Of a stretch of DNA of 64,000 nt, positions 1 through 12,000 are shown piece by piece. Origin of the DNA: Neodiprion pinetum (taxonomy: Eukaryota; Arthropoda; Insecta; Hymenoptera; Diprionidae); assembly GCF_021155775.2 (NCBI RefSeq), contig NC_060233.1:15510537-15574536 (forward strand). Direction: 5' to 3'. Numbering within the stretch: position 1 is the stretch's first letter; each line of letters opens with the position of its first letter. The notes under the pieces were generated by a model, which was given only the letters and a program-made list of their open reading frames with translations, was not told the origin of the DNA and did not search any database. Made by a program: the position numbers and the translations under genes.

Positions 1-343
1 GAATCTGTTTCAGCGTTCACATTAATTACCAACGGTGAAGTTTGGTCGATGTAAGAGTTAGGCTTGTATCAAATGACTCTCCCGCTTTAGCGTTGAGCAG
101 ACTGCCTTTATTCGACCCCTACTTCTAACCTTCTCAATGGCGCATATCACAACTCCGTTCTGTGCTGCCATCTCCTTACAGTCGACCATTCTGTCAGCGA
201 TTTCGTATATGTCCCATAATTTTTTTAATTCCTCCGTTGCGTGTTTAACAAAATTGTTCGAGTCTTGGGCCCTCACTCGAGCAACACATACATTCTGTCC
301 AGTCCTATTCTTCTTATTAATCCAAAATGTTTTGTTTGTCCAG

Positions 344-522
344 GCGCAAGATATGCCATGATGGAAATGAAAACGTGTCTCGCTCACATTCTTCGGAAAT
401 ACGTTCTCAAAAAGGACAAAGTTCAGCTCATAAGTGAAATACGGGTTAAAGTGGACAGCTTACTGAGGCCAGTTGAGCCGATCACGTTGTGCATAGAAAG
501 ACGATCGTCGAAACTTGATTGA
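344..522 (+). CDS. CYP4-type P450, terminal coding exon only
   Basis: This is the last exon of a cytochrome P450 of family 4, homologous to exon 12 of the three complete genes to its right. It follows an acceptor (tttgtccag) and enters in phase 1. It reads from the residues just after the heme-binding loop (ARYAMMEMKT) to the stop at 520-522. The segment covers the L-helix and the C-terminal beta region (RPVEPITLCIERR). The frame is open and normal in length (179 nt against 167 in its paralogues). No heme-loop exon is visible in 1-343, so that exon is either beyond the left edge across a longer intron or lost. The ERRSSKLD tail resembles the relic at 6546-6730 more than the complete genes, which suggests a separate sub-branch. 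It may be the end of a working gene or a leftover exon; the window cannot tell. Confidence 0.85.
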
Positions 523-676
523 TGACGCAGTTTGTGACGTATTTCGATGTCCCTTAAGCCTGTCGCTTAATGCACATGTGTAAGTCATCAAGAGTTTCCC
601 CTTTTTCGTTGTACGGTCTAAACCGGTTACCAGCGTCCGAGTGTCTTCTATCACTGTAGATTTAGAAGAAACGGGC

Positions 677-2124
677 GGGTGCAGGTGAAAAATCAGAAAA
701 ACGAAAAATCAGAATGGTCAGAATTTCGAACATAAATATGTAAGTTTGTGGCCTGTTTACCCAAACTTATCTATGAAAAACAACAAACACGCTGAACGGG
801 TTACGGAAAGGATAACCAAGAGTGACCATCGCGGAATCATCGCCTCGGGAGAGAGGGGAGTGATTGACAGGCGCTCGAGACATCCACTAGCGTCATAGTG
901 AATGCTCTGTAAAATATATTGTAAATTATATTGTAAATTATTCTTATCATTGTCAACTAAGCCTACAATCCCGATCGTCAAAACCGACATTGTTGTTGAT
1001 TTAGGTGACTATAAGTGTTATAATTATTTTTGTTATTATTTATGTAATTATTTGTGATTGGTGTTAATATAATGTTTTAGTATCGTTTCTACATCAACCC
1101 AAGTCGTTGAGACTCAGGAATTATTATTTCCGCAACCCTTTTAAGTTATAAGAGTCACGCTTATAACTTAAAAATATATCGAAAACTCACAATCACGAAA
1201 GAACAAGGTGGTGAATCTTCATTAAGCCAGAAATAATGGAAATAGAACATGAGAGTATCGAAATTTGAAGTTATAGAATTTAGAATACACAACTGGTGAA
1301 AATTCCGAACGGCCATTAGCAGAATGAGGCAAATACGATTGCTCACGAACGCAAGTAAATAACCTTCGGATGGATCATAAAGTAGAATTTTCATCTAATC
1401 GAATTCATAAATGCGAAGGATCAAGAATCAGAACGGTTAGAACTCCGAGTAGTAATCTCATAGAAGGCTCAGAATATAGAATTGCAGTATATCAGAATCG
1501 TCAGAATGAAGAATCGCAATATATCAGAAGAGTCAATAATTCATATCATATTAGAAGCCAAGAAATATAAGTTTTTGATATCAAAAGTCATATTCAATCT
1601 TTTAATGAGATAAAAATATTGCAGAATTTGTTTGATTCTGTACATAAAACATTTTACAAGTCAAAGTAGATTAGTTGGATAGACTCGGAATGTGAAATTC
1701 TGGTAGTAAGCCAACTATACGGTTACTTTCGGAATTGTACGATTCTGAATAATGACTCTTCTACATTCTAGATATCTGTTTTCCGCCGTTTCTAGATGAT
1801 CGAGTTCTAACTTTTATTTTTATAATATTTGGACATTTGAGAATATGAAACTTTCTACAAATTCATTCTCTGGAATATTGACACATATATTATTAAATTC
1901 TGTGTCTCTGAATTCTTGGATTAACTTTTTCTGAAGTAAGTGGGTTTGGATAATAGAGCCCTCCGCTAAATTCATTTTAGGTAAGCTGCAGCTTTTTATT
2001 GGGCACCATTCGGGACTTAAAATTTCTGATAGTATCTGTTCTCTCATATTTGTTATTCGAGTTTATTAAATTCGGAATTCTGGCCATTCTGATTTTCGGT
2101 TTTTTTGATTTCTTACCCCCACCC
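677..2124. mobile_element. Non-autonomous Mutator-type TIR element, 1448 bp
   Basis: The ends form an imperfect inverted repeat of about 55 bp. Left starts GGGTGCAGGTGAAAAATCAG and right, on the other strand, starts GGGTGGGGGTAAGAAATCAA. A 9-bp direct repeat, GAAACGGGC, lies immediately outside both ends (668-676 and 2125-2133). A 9-bp duplication with G-rich TIRs is the hallmark of Mutator-like elements. There is no transposase; the interior is made of degenerate units around CAGAATnnTCAGAAT whose polarity flips in the right half. The open frames inside are repeat artefacts. Confidence 0.8.
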
Positions 2125-2133
2125 GAAACGGGC

Positions 2134-4479
2134 TTAGTACCGGAAAGTTCGCATTATACCCACCCGTTCATAGTTATAGTACATCTATATCTTATAATGT
2201 GCTTCTACTTCACGCATTACATTACCAATCTTGGTGCATTTCTCATCTCGTCCGAAAGGGGTAAGTTAATTATATTTTGCGTCCCTTGTACTTTGAACAT
2301 TGTTCTTAACGAATATTGTCTTTGTATATTATCAAAATTAGTATCTCGTCTTATTCGATTCACCTACTTCGCTTCCATATGGCTGAACAGTCTGGTCTGG
2401 ATCCCCTTACATCACAAAGCATCTCCGTGCTGTGCACTCAAGATTGATCACCCAGTCACATGTTTTCCATTTCACGAATATCGCTGCATTTGAGCTGTAG
2501 CAGCATACCTCATCGTCTCTACCACACTGTAAAAAAAGTGTTAGCATTTACACCATTTCAATACCGTGCGTGGTCCCAGGAAGTCAACTTCATAAACAGT
2601 GTTCATGGATGGTGTCAGGATCTTGGTGTCTAAACAGTAATTCTAAGTAAAACCGATTTCAGCAACACCTGCTACACTTACACCCTGACAATAACACCGG
2701 AAAATAGACGTTTCGAGAATGATACTGTAGAATGGAACCTAAGTAATTACGCCACATCCAACACTAGAAATGTGTGAATTATTTATTGTAATATAATAGC
2801 ATCATATTCCTCACAGGAGTCACAGTCGCACCTACAGTGATGAGATTTTGATGTCATACACATATATGTTTAAAGAAATACGATTTTTGACTGTGAGGTA
2901 TTATCTAAAAATGAATTAACGTTATTTACAAAACAAGGAAAATCTTTTTTTATTCGGTACAGTCGTACATACAATGCTGATCAAAAGTTTGGTTACACCA
3001 GGCGAAATTTCCTGCTGCACTACAAGTTAGATAGCGGACTCAGAAATGAAGATAGTCAAACGTTCCAAATGGTGTTTTAAAGAAGACAAATTTACCTTCA
3101 TTTTGCTTTTTTGAAAAATTCTTTACAATTTTCTTTGGCCCCGGTACGTATTTTTGAACATGGTCGTTTTTCGGCTATTTTTTAGCTCTACGGTAAAATA
3201 TTGATAATACGCTGGTACGTCCGGTATTAGCGTCAACCGCAAGTGGGTGAGACGTACGTCTTTTTCTTTCAATTTCTCGTACAGATATGACTGGTGTAGT
3301 GTTGGGGTATCACCGTGACAGGGTTGGAATGTACTAGTGGTAGTCTCTAGTTTCACAAGATGGGAAGATGCACCAGCTATCTCTGCAGTCGATGCGATTA
3401 CTGCTCTCGGTGACGATCCACCGTGGTGATATTTTACTAAGTAGTAGGTTTGTGATTTTGCGTGCGTGTGTGTGTGTGTGAGTTCAGGCCCCTGGGATGA
3501 CTTGCAAAACTGCATCAGTTGCACGTAATGCCAAGGTAAAGTCTTGCGTGAGAGTTGTGTGCGTGTGTAAATGATGATTCTTGTTAGTTATATAAGAATA
3601 TAACCAGTTGTTTTAATTTGGACCATCGTTACAAAAATAATAAAAAAGAAAGCAAATACATGAAGCAGTAATTATCAAGAAATAATTTAGAAATGGTCAT
3701 ATAAATGATATAAACAAGAATAAATGAAGTTGGATTAATATCGTCACCAATTACCATAATTAACCTTCAAGGTTATAACAATAATAATAAATACAAGCAG
3801 TATGTACTGATCGAAAGGTAGGTAATTTTAAATTAAATAATATTCGTGAGAAGCGCAACGAAGTTACGGAAATCTCTAATGAGAATAAAGGAATTGAGGA
3901 ATGAAATCAAGCGTTCAATTAAAGAATTTAAAGGTGATGCCAGATCAGTTGAGGAGCCTCAGCTGATTTTTTGGTTCGGCGGATTACCACCTCTAAAGGA
4001 GGCTTCGGAATGAGAGTTTTTTACTGTCAGGTCGCCGCCTGTTTTTATACAGTTTTGGAGGCCCCCCCCCCATATTGGGCGGCATGCTAAATTTATCTCT
4101 AGGTGTGCTACAACTATGATTTTTTTTTATCAATATCTGCAGTTATATTAGTCGTGTGGAAATAATTTATTTAGAAAATTTGTTGGAAATTTAATAAAAA
4201 ATATACTAGGAATTATATCAGCACATTGATTTTTACGGAAGTTCCAGAGGAAAAAAGATGATTTGCGACACTAGACGAACTGTAATAAGAAAACAGTTGA
4301 TTAAATTTTAAGAAACTCCGCATTGGTGCATACGTGTGAGCCGCGCGGTCGGTAATTGCAGGATTGCCCTCTACGGTAAGTCGGTGCACGATGGTAAGTA
4401 GAGTAATTATAATGTCGATTCCGGTCAAATAGATCCCCGGAGTGCCGACAGTGCCCAATTTCCCCCACCGTCGAGCATG
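2134..4479. other. Gene-free spacer, repeats only
   Basis: No gene recognised. 2525-2700 has degenerate GTGTTAGCATTTACACC-like units that reverse polarity, after a CACTGTAAAAAA-like start, so it may be an old CACTA-type fragment. 3465-3482 is a (GT)n run. A 133-codon open frame on the - strand at 3123-3524 has no family I recognise and crosses the (GT)n run. A C-run sits at about 4063-4071. Confidence 0.4.
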
Positions 4480-5845
4480 TCGTAACTGCAGGCTCTTGGA
4501 CCCACAGGCCCAAAATGTTACGTCCTTCGTCTATCAAGTCGCAAGGTGCGTGGAAATCAAACCGTATTTGCCTTTTCGAGCAGAGTAGAGTTGGAAAATC
4601 TTCATTATGGCCTGAGTCTCGTGTAAATTCGTCAAATCGAGCATCCGGTTTACTCTGTTAATTGCAAAAGACTCACTGTCTTCTAAATTTCAATCTTTAC
4701 TGTTCTTTACTGAATCTCATTATTTTGTGAATATACATTGTGATGATTATTCCAGTTTCCGCAATCAAATCAAGTTACGCCCTGATCCAAAAGGAATTAG
4801 GTAATATTCAGTGTTCGTTTTAAAATAATAATCAACTACGTTACTATTTTCATTAAGAATCGTTTTAAACTCATAGTAATCCAGTTATTTCGAATTATAA
4901 TTAATCGTGTGTAAATCATTTGAACATTTTCGAACAATACCTTTCGTCAATCAGTATGACTATTCAAATTCAAAATTCGCCAAGACTAAGCGGCTGAACA
5001 AGAACATGATCGTGTCATTTTCAACTATCTATTCGACTCCGACCCCGAGGTGAGGCTCTCGTCCAGAAACACCACCAACAATGACCTAAACGACGCAACG
5101 GCTCTCAATGTCGCCGATCTTTACATCTAAAGAGAAATCGATTCTTCTCACCGTCTTATAAATTTTCGCATAACATATTATGTAACAAGAATGAGAGGCA
5201 AAATTCTCTAGCCACCGTCTAACTTGAAAATATTGTTTTCTAAGAATATCAATGTCAAATTTAAAATCGAGTAAAACAGAATTGGTGCCTTATAGCGGCA
5301 AATAATAACCTTGGGTATTCAGAGAGACACTCTCCTATTTTCAGCTCGGCCCCGAAGCACAATTTTACAAATTTTAAATCAATCATAGATTCATCATATC
5401 AATAATGGTGAGGTTACACGTGTGACCACATGCATAGGATTTTTATTCATATATAGCTGAGTCCTAACGCGTTACGCTTTTAGAGGGAATACCCTCCTGG
5501 CTCAGCCATGTATATTTATTCATAAACTAAAATCTAGCCTGTGCTCGTGATCCTACAGATCAACTGATTCATAATGCAGAACTGTATTTTTAGTATAAGT
5601 AACTTTTAATCTGAAAAAGAGATATCATGTTATAATAACCGATCATCGGTAGAATTAATGATCGTTCAGCATAGATGTTCGTGGTATCAATTATATGTGT
5701 ACCCAAATATCATTAGCATAACACAACATTTGCTAAAGAGCGTAAACGATCGAATTTAACCAGTTCTGCAGGTTCTCTGTACCTATTGGAACATAAATTC
5801 GTCCGTCGACGTTATCTGTGTTTAAATTCATACACTTTAGTAATT
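4480..5845. repeat. Dispersed repeat block, inverted copy at 58385-59515
   Basis: Several stretches match the reverse complement of 58385-59515 in the same order. Examples are the CAGGCTCTTG stretch near 4497, the segment from the GCGGCTGAACAAGAACATGA motif (4989) to about 5135, and the GCTAAAGAGCGTAAAC motif near 5734. By eye the copies are roughly 75-85% alike with indels. No open frame is shared, so I see no coding content. The block stops just before the relic P450 exon at 5867. Confidence 0.65.
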
Positions 5846-5866
5846 CTACTTTCATATAAATTCCAG

Positions 5867-6730
5867 GTGAACACACTTTGCCGGCGGAAACTTAACCGTG
5901 CTGCTGATTTTTGTGGTTCATAGAAACAAAGAGTATTGGCCAGATCCGCTCAAGTTTGATCCGGACATATTTTTATCGGTGGAAATTGCGAAACGCCATT
6001 CATACTGCTTTCTGCCATTCAGCGCTGGATCAAGATATTGCATAGGTGAATATACCGGCACAGTCTCTTGAAACTTGAAAATCAACTGCGCATGTGCGAG
6101 TTTTATTGGCTATTCGTGCAGGTTGGCCATCCCGAGTTTCAGCTGTCAAACTGTTTCTGCCGGCGATGTAGTTGATACGAATTATCGAGGTTAGAATCTC
6201 AAATAATCGAGGTAGTGACATGGAAAGGTTTGGGAAGCATTTGTTATTGAGTCGGAAGGTTGATTTTTCAAAGAGCGGTCGGAATTTGATGTTTATGCTC
6301 TTTGAAACTTCAAACGTACACATTTTGTGTACGTTGGCCCGCCTGCATCGCAGAAAAAAATATCGCTGCGGGCAGATTTCGCCGACCAATAAGATTGAAT
6401 TATTTGGCGCTTGCGCAGTTGATTTCCGTTTTTCAAGAGATTGTCCCGGTATGTATTTCAGAAGCACTTGGTATGGTACAGGAAAATCTGCGAGGAAGAT
6501 GTTCAAAATGATTGAGACAATTCTTGAATCTCGTCACAATTTTAGGTATCAAGTTTGCCATGATGGAAATGAAGACGCTCCTCGCAACATTTCTTCGGAC
6601 GTATATAATAAAAAAAGACCAAGTCATACCGACGAGTGAAATAAAGTTGAAAATAGATACTTTACTGAAGCCTGTAGATCCCATCAAACTGCGGATAGAA
6701 CGACGTCCGTCGAGGCTGGATTACATTTAA
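5867..6730 (+). pseudogene. CYP4 P450 relic: heme-loop exon plus terminal exon
   Basis: Two exons homologous to exons 11 and 12 of the neighbouring P450 genes survive, at 5867-6045 and 6546-6730. Both keep splice sites (ttccag before and GTGAAT after the first; ttttag before the second). The first is 179 nt where the intact genes have 180: a one-base loss after the GEHTLPAE start shifts the frame into stops. After the shift the heme loop is still readable (LPFSAGSRYCIG), with Asp-Ile in place of the usual Asp-Arg in the PERF-like motif. The second exon is fully open and ends RRPSRLDYI. Exons 1-10 are not found; the upstream sequence is a dispersed repeat (4480-5845). The intron is filled by a MITE (6055-6450). 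The truncation and frameshift make it a pseudogene. Confidence 0.88.
6055..6450. mobile_element. MITE with TA target, about 396 bp
   Basis: Imperfect inverted repeats face each other: CCGGCACAGTCTCTTGAAA at the left and CCGGGACAATCTCTTGAAA at the right on the opposite strand. Both continue to AAATCAACTGCGCA. TA flanks each end. It has no coding capacity and occupies the intron of the P450 relic. The TA target suggests a Tc1/mariner-type parent, but no transposase is present to prove it. Confidence 0.7.
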
Positions 6731-7301
6731 AAAGACGAGTTTACTGGATTTGGGACAGTTTTCACCTGTGTGATCCGAGAAAATTGGCTCCGCTAATTTT
6801 GTTTTCCTATATATTTTATTATAATTACATTCTTCTTACTTTATACTCTAATCAGTTCCGTCTTTTCCATAAGGACACATGGGGCACGAGCCCAGCGCCC
6901 CAGGCTTCATGGGGGTCTCAAAATACCGACGTTGTTGTTTACATGGAAAAAAGAGGAGGTCAATATTTAACGCAATTTTATTAAGAATTGCCGTTGAAAT
7001 TTATAAATTTAAATATAAATCGAAAACTAGATGTGATTTCTAAATATTTTCTAAACAGTGAACGAAATTTCACTAAATCTAACAAAAATTCAACAATACG
7101 CATAAAGTAAGATTTCTTAATTAATCCTATAACAATTATACAAATATTTATATACATATTGAATAATAAGGAATAACATTAAAATATCCGAAAGAAATTT
7201 TTTTAAATTTAGTATATTTTTTTGTTATTGTTTAGTTGATTTTACAAGGTAGTGTAGTCAAATTTACCAATCATTATTATACCATATAATATACTATAAG
7301 A
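6731..7301. other. AT-rich spacer
   Basis: Very AT-rich sequence between the P450 relic and the next element. No gene, RNA or defined repeat was seen. Confidence 0.4.
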
Positions 7302-8271
7302 AAAATTTTTTACTCAAGATTTAGAGGTAGCGCAAGTCGATTTTATGTATTTATGTAAGGTGTTTTTTCGTAAAATTTAGATAAGATAATAATTGCCAGT
7401 GTAAATATATATTTTACGAAGAAACCACAAGATACCTTTTTTGTAGATTGATTTATTCTTAACAAAAAAGCTATCTTGTTAAATTTGACATAATCCAATA
7501 TTTGATGAGATATTTTTCAAAGATGCATTGACTACAAAAAAAAATGGGTGCGTGTACTTATGTACGCGCGTGAGAAGTTATACTTCTTTGGCATCATTAA
7601 AAAACAATAAAACAAATAACGGATGTCTTACATTATATTTAAATAATCTATTAAATTTTTGTCACGAACTTTTTATTAAATGTTCTATTAAATTTATTTC
7701 TTTATTTTGTAAATATTAAAAAACCAATAATAAATATTCAACATTGATAATTTAATAATATTTAGTATTAATTATATTAAATAATGATATTTTAATTTAT
7801 ATCAATAAATAATACATACGGATAACTAACCTCAATTATATTGGAGCACTTGGAAAAGTATTTTAGCACAATTTTTTCACTAATATTCACAAATTTTTCG
7901 AGACTTAATGAATTCGGTTGAGTGGGCAACTTCATCCTGTTAATTTTGTGTTACAGTGATGCGCGCGCATCTTGAAATTGAATTCGGTTGAGTGGGCAAC
8001 TTCATCCTGTTAATTTTGTGTTACAATTTTGTGTTACAGTGATGCGCGCGCATCTTGAAATTTCACTCTCATCAGTTTTTCATAACGCGCCTAAAGAAGT
8101 TTAACTTCAAAAAAAAAAAAAAAACTACAAAAAAGGTATCTTGTCGTTTTTTCGTGAAATATACATTTACACTGGCAATTATGATCTTATCTAAATTTTA
8201 CGAAAAAAAACCTTGAATCAATACATAATATCGACTTGCGCTACCTCTAAATCTTGAGTAAAAAATTTTTC
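7302..8271. mobile_element. Long-TIR element, about 970 bp
   Basis: Arms of about 150 bp pair with each other (about 7302-7446 against 8124-8271). Each begins AAAAATTTTTTACTCAAGAT and runs through TTTAGAGGTAGCGCAAGTCGA. The interior is AT-rich and holds a 71-bp direct duplication at 7910-8060, each copy carrying GTTGAGTGGGCAACTTCATC and GATGCGCGCGCATC. There is no transposase and no clear target duplication. Foldback or MITE type. Confidence 0.7.
7910..8060. repeat. Tandem duplication, about 71-bp unit
   Basis: Two adjacent copies start with GAATTCGGTTGAGTGGGC at 7910 and 7981. The second has a small internal repeat of the ATTTTGTGTTACA stretch. It lies in the loop of the 7302-8271 element and includes the self-complementary GATGCGCGCGCATC. 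Confidence 0.85.
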
Positions 8272-9051
8272 CGCGTGCAGGCATTATTTTTTCGTCACTT
8301 CGAATAGTTTTTTCACTATCACTTTTTTTCGAAAAAAATAATGATTTTTTTGAATCACCCTTATATATGTTACATGCTACTTAGCATTGCGTGGCTTACG
8401 AGTTCAATTGCTTGATGATCGATGGTATGATGCATAACAATTATGAATGCAGTAATGTTGTACACTATGATGGCAACTGTGTGGATTGATATAGATGTAA
8501 GAACTTACGGTAAGAGCGTGCATGACGCTATTATGGTAATTGCCCGTCGGTAATTCGTGGCGCGGAAGCGGCGCACCCGTGATTACCGGCTGGGACGTAA
8601 CGATACGAAGAAAAAGGTCGAATTTACTTGGTGGGTGAGAGTAGGAATACTACATGACCTCCATGCAGGTTAATTTATTCTGATAGTCCCAAGGTTTCCT
8701 TATACGACTGACAGCCATCCAAAATCACATGAAAACAGCATATGTGAAGAAATGTATGATTCTTGCTGAATCTGCGGAACGCTCGCTAAATCTCTCGGTA
8801 AGGACCGAAAAGTTAGCGAATAAGCTTCTTGATCGTGACACGTTAGCAATATTCGAATGATAAAAGCAGCCGGTAATTACGAGAAGATAATTATTTAAAG
8901 ATCCATTAGTGGTCCGCGTGGATGTCGGTGAACATTTAGTAAGCGCTGTTCGGAAATTGAGTTCCGAGTTGCTACTTGTGACAGTGATTCAGTGTTGAAG
9001 ATCGCAGAACTTGTGGATATAATTAACGGAAGGTGCATATAACATTACGAA
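8272..9051 (+). promoter_or_regulatory. Upstream region of the first complete CYP4 gene
   Basis: This is the 5' flank between the last repeat and the start codon at 9052. A weak TATA-like TTATTTAAAG lies near 8891. The start context (TACGAAATG) has A at -3. No strong initiator motif was found, so the transcription start is not assigned. Confidence 0.3.
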
Positions 9052-12000
9052 ATGTTTAGTGAAACCCATTTCGTAGTTGGTGCTACTTTCTTAAGTGGAT
9101 TAATTCTCCTGGTGATATATCATCTTAGGCGACTGCGCCTGTACAAAAAGGCTTCAAAATTCTGCGGTCCGCCAACGTTGCCGTTTGTGGGAAACGCTTT
9201 TCAATTCTTCGGAAATACCGAAGGTGAAATTTCGTGTGCTCAGATTCTCTCTCTTGGAAAAAAACCACTGATTCAGCTTCGTCCATAACCCTTCTTTTAC
9301 TTTTTGCTGTCTCAGATATCTTCAACAAGTGCATCGAACTGTCGCGTGTGTATCCTTCACCTTATCGCTTCTGGCTCGGACCTCAGTTGTTGATTTTCCT
9401 ATCCGGACCAGAGGAAGTCAAGGTTATAAGGTCTTCATTAAATATCTGGGCGATTGAGCACTACTACGCGATATATATGTTACATGGTCCACTCAATCTG
9501 TACGAAAAAAACCCTCTCTTAAATTATCGACTAAGATTTCCCAGGTACTTTCTTCGCCATCTTAAAAAAAGGGGAATTTAAAAATTACGTTTTAAGCGAC
9601 AACTCGGCTCCCCGTCGTTAGACAAGAAATTTCGACCAAATACTTTTTTGTTACTTTCTTTATGCTCTGTAATTTCGGTCACATACATTTTTTAATTATC
9701 ATTGATCGTTGTTGAGATATCGAACGAAATAATGAGAAATCAAGAAATTGAAACTTGTTTTTCCATTTTTTCTCCTTTCTCGTGATACATATAAAAAAAA
9801 TGTCTAGTATAAAACTTGCAGAGCTAACAAATACCTAGAATGTAATATTATATTACATGGGGGATTCCAAGTCAAATCGAAGGAGAAACGAGATTTTTCC
9901 CTGATCACTTTTGATGTTTTCGCCCTTTTACTTACTGGAAACTCGTATTGAAAGCATTAAATCTGAATTTTTTCAGATTTTCCTAACCAAGCATTTTCTT
10001 ACCACAACTAGTCGAAAAATCAGCTTTTGACGATTTTTCATTTTTTCAAGTCAACATAGTCTGAAATTCAGATGACATATGGAAAAAGTTCCTGCACAAA
10101 AGTTTCGCATTTTTGTATGAAATTTCTAAAAATAATTTTGTGCGATTTTTCATGCCCCGTTAAAGTATAGTGTTGACGAAAAATCTTTGAAGATCTTCTG
10201 TAACAAAACAGTGCTCTAATCGAGTTGGCTGAGATTTTTACATAGCATGTCTTTGTCAGTAACAAAGATTGTCTATAAGTTTCGTAGTGGGCGGAAAAGT
10301 AGTTGAAAAGTTACAAGTAATACTTTACATGGAACTGTGAAATTTCTCATTCATACGTACTATAATGTGGCGGTACGAATGGTGAAAGTTATACAGCCGG
10401 TATTACGATACGCTTCAAAATTATGTCCGGCAGCACGAAACTCACATATCATGTCAGGAATCGTGATAAACGATAGACTGAAGTACACTCTTCGAGAAAA
10501 AGTCGTCGACTGAGGTTATGGACAACGCGCGTGGCAGTTGAAGATCGGCCTCGAGTGAGCAGCAGCGCCACCCGCAGGGTAAGCAAATAGCTTGCCGCGC
10601 CGTGAAATTTGAACCGAATTCTCACCACTGTGTGAATATTTGTTCATATATTTTCTGAACCATTGCACCGCCCACTACGAATTTTGCAGACAACCTTTCG
10701 CATTGAAGAAGGCACGCTGTGTATAAATTGTAGCCCATTCGATTCCGGTACTTTTTAGTTATGTATAATTTGCGTGCATTTTGTATCAAAACTACACTGA
10801 AACGGGGTAGAAAAATCCGAAAAAATACTCTCGGGATGTTGACAAGTGAACCTAAGATTTTTATGAAGGCACTTTTTTCATACGTCATCCAAGTTTGAAG
10901 CTACGTAGGCGCGAACAATCATAACATTGTTGAAATCAATTTATTGGATGAAGTGAAGAAATCATGTTTCGAAAAAATCTGAAAAAATTCAAAGTTCACA
11001 ACAACGATCAAAGGTAAGTGAGAAATTCATAGTACTGAAATTGTAGAGCAGAAAAGAAGCAACAAAAAAGTATGCAGTCGAAATTTTCGTATCACAACGG
11101 GGAGCCGGGTTATTGCAAAAATCAAAATTTATCCTTTTTTGAAGGTGGCGGGGAAAGCACATAGAAAATATTGGTCGAAAATTTGAAGTCAAGTTATTCT
11201 AAGCCCCCTCTATGTAACATACAAAAATCAGCCTGTTCGGTTCATTTGCATTTTCAAATGTATGTAATGACTGGAGTAATATTTCACAGACGGTTTTACG
11301 GAGCGAGAAGGCGATCGAGAAGTCGAAACTATATGATTTTTTTCAACCTTGGTTGGGAAAAGGCTTGTTTACGGCACCCGGTAAGTTTTACATCTATTCA
11401 CAATTCCTGTATTTTTTACCTTCGCATAATCGAGGCCAGTTGTCTGTTGTTTTTTTCAGAGAAAATATGGCGTGTACACCGGAAGCTGATCGGGCCGACG
11501 TTTAATCTAAAAATTCTGGAATCTTTTGTCGCTGTCTTCGCGGCCCAATCGAACGTGATGGTAAAGAAAATGGAGGCTGAACTAAACGGGGCGGAATTCC
11601 CTGTGTTCGATTACGTATCGAAGTGCACTCTGGATATAATTTGCGGTAGGTTTGGAGTTAGGGTGATATCCGATGAACGAAATTTTCATCTCTTCTTACT
11701 TTCAGAAACTACTATGGGCGTGAGTATGAGAGCTCAGATTAAAAATGAATGCAGTTACGTGGAAGCGGCAGAAAAGTGAGCAGCAAAATTTGAGGTGACG
11801 CCTATTGTTTCCAAAAATTTTGTATCGCTGTTACATTATTTTCAGGACATTCGCAATTGTCTACCAACGAATGTTCAAAGTTTGGTTGCACCCGTCAGCA
11901 ATTTTCAATCGCACTCAGCTTGGAACGGAACAAAATAAACACATCAATACCATGCACAATTTTACCAACAATGTGAGTGAGCCAGTTATTGATGATGTGT

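Noticed and set aside
1999..2493. 164-codon hydrophobic open frame
   Set aside because: It overlaps the right arm and target duplication of the 677-2124 element; hydrophobicity follows from AT-rich pyrimidine-rich sequence, with no family resemblance.
6030..6639. Open frames of 155-158 codons on both strands
   Set aside because: They lie over the TA-target MITE and run through a P450 relic exon in the wrong frame.
10068..10265. 65-codon frame identical at 20459-20656
   Set aside because: Identity reflects the copied repeat; there is no sign of codon constraint.
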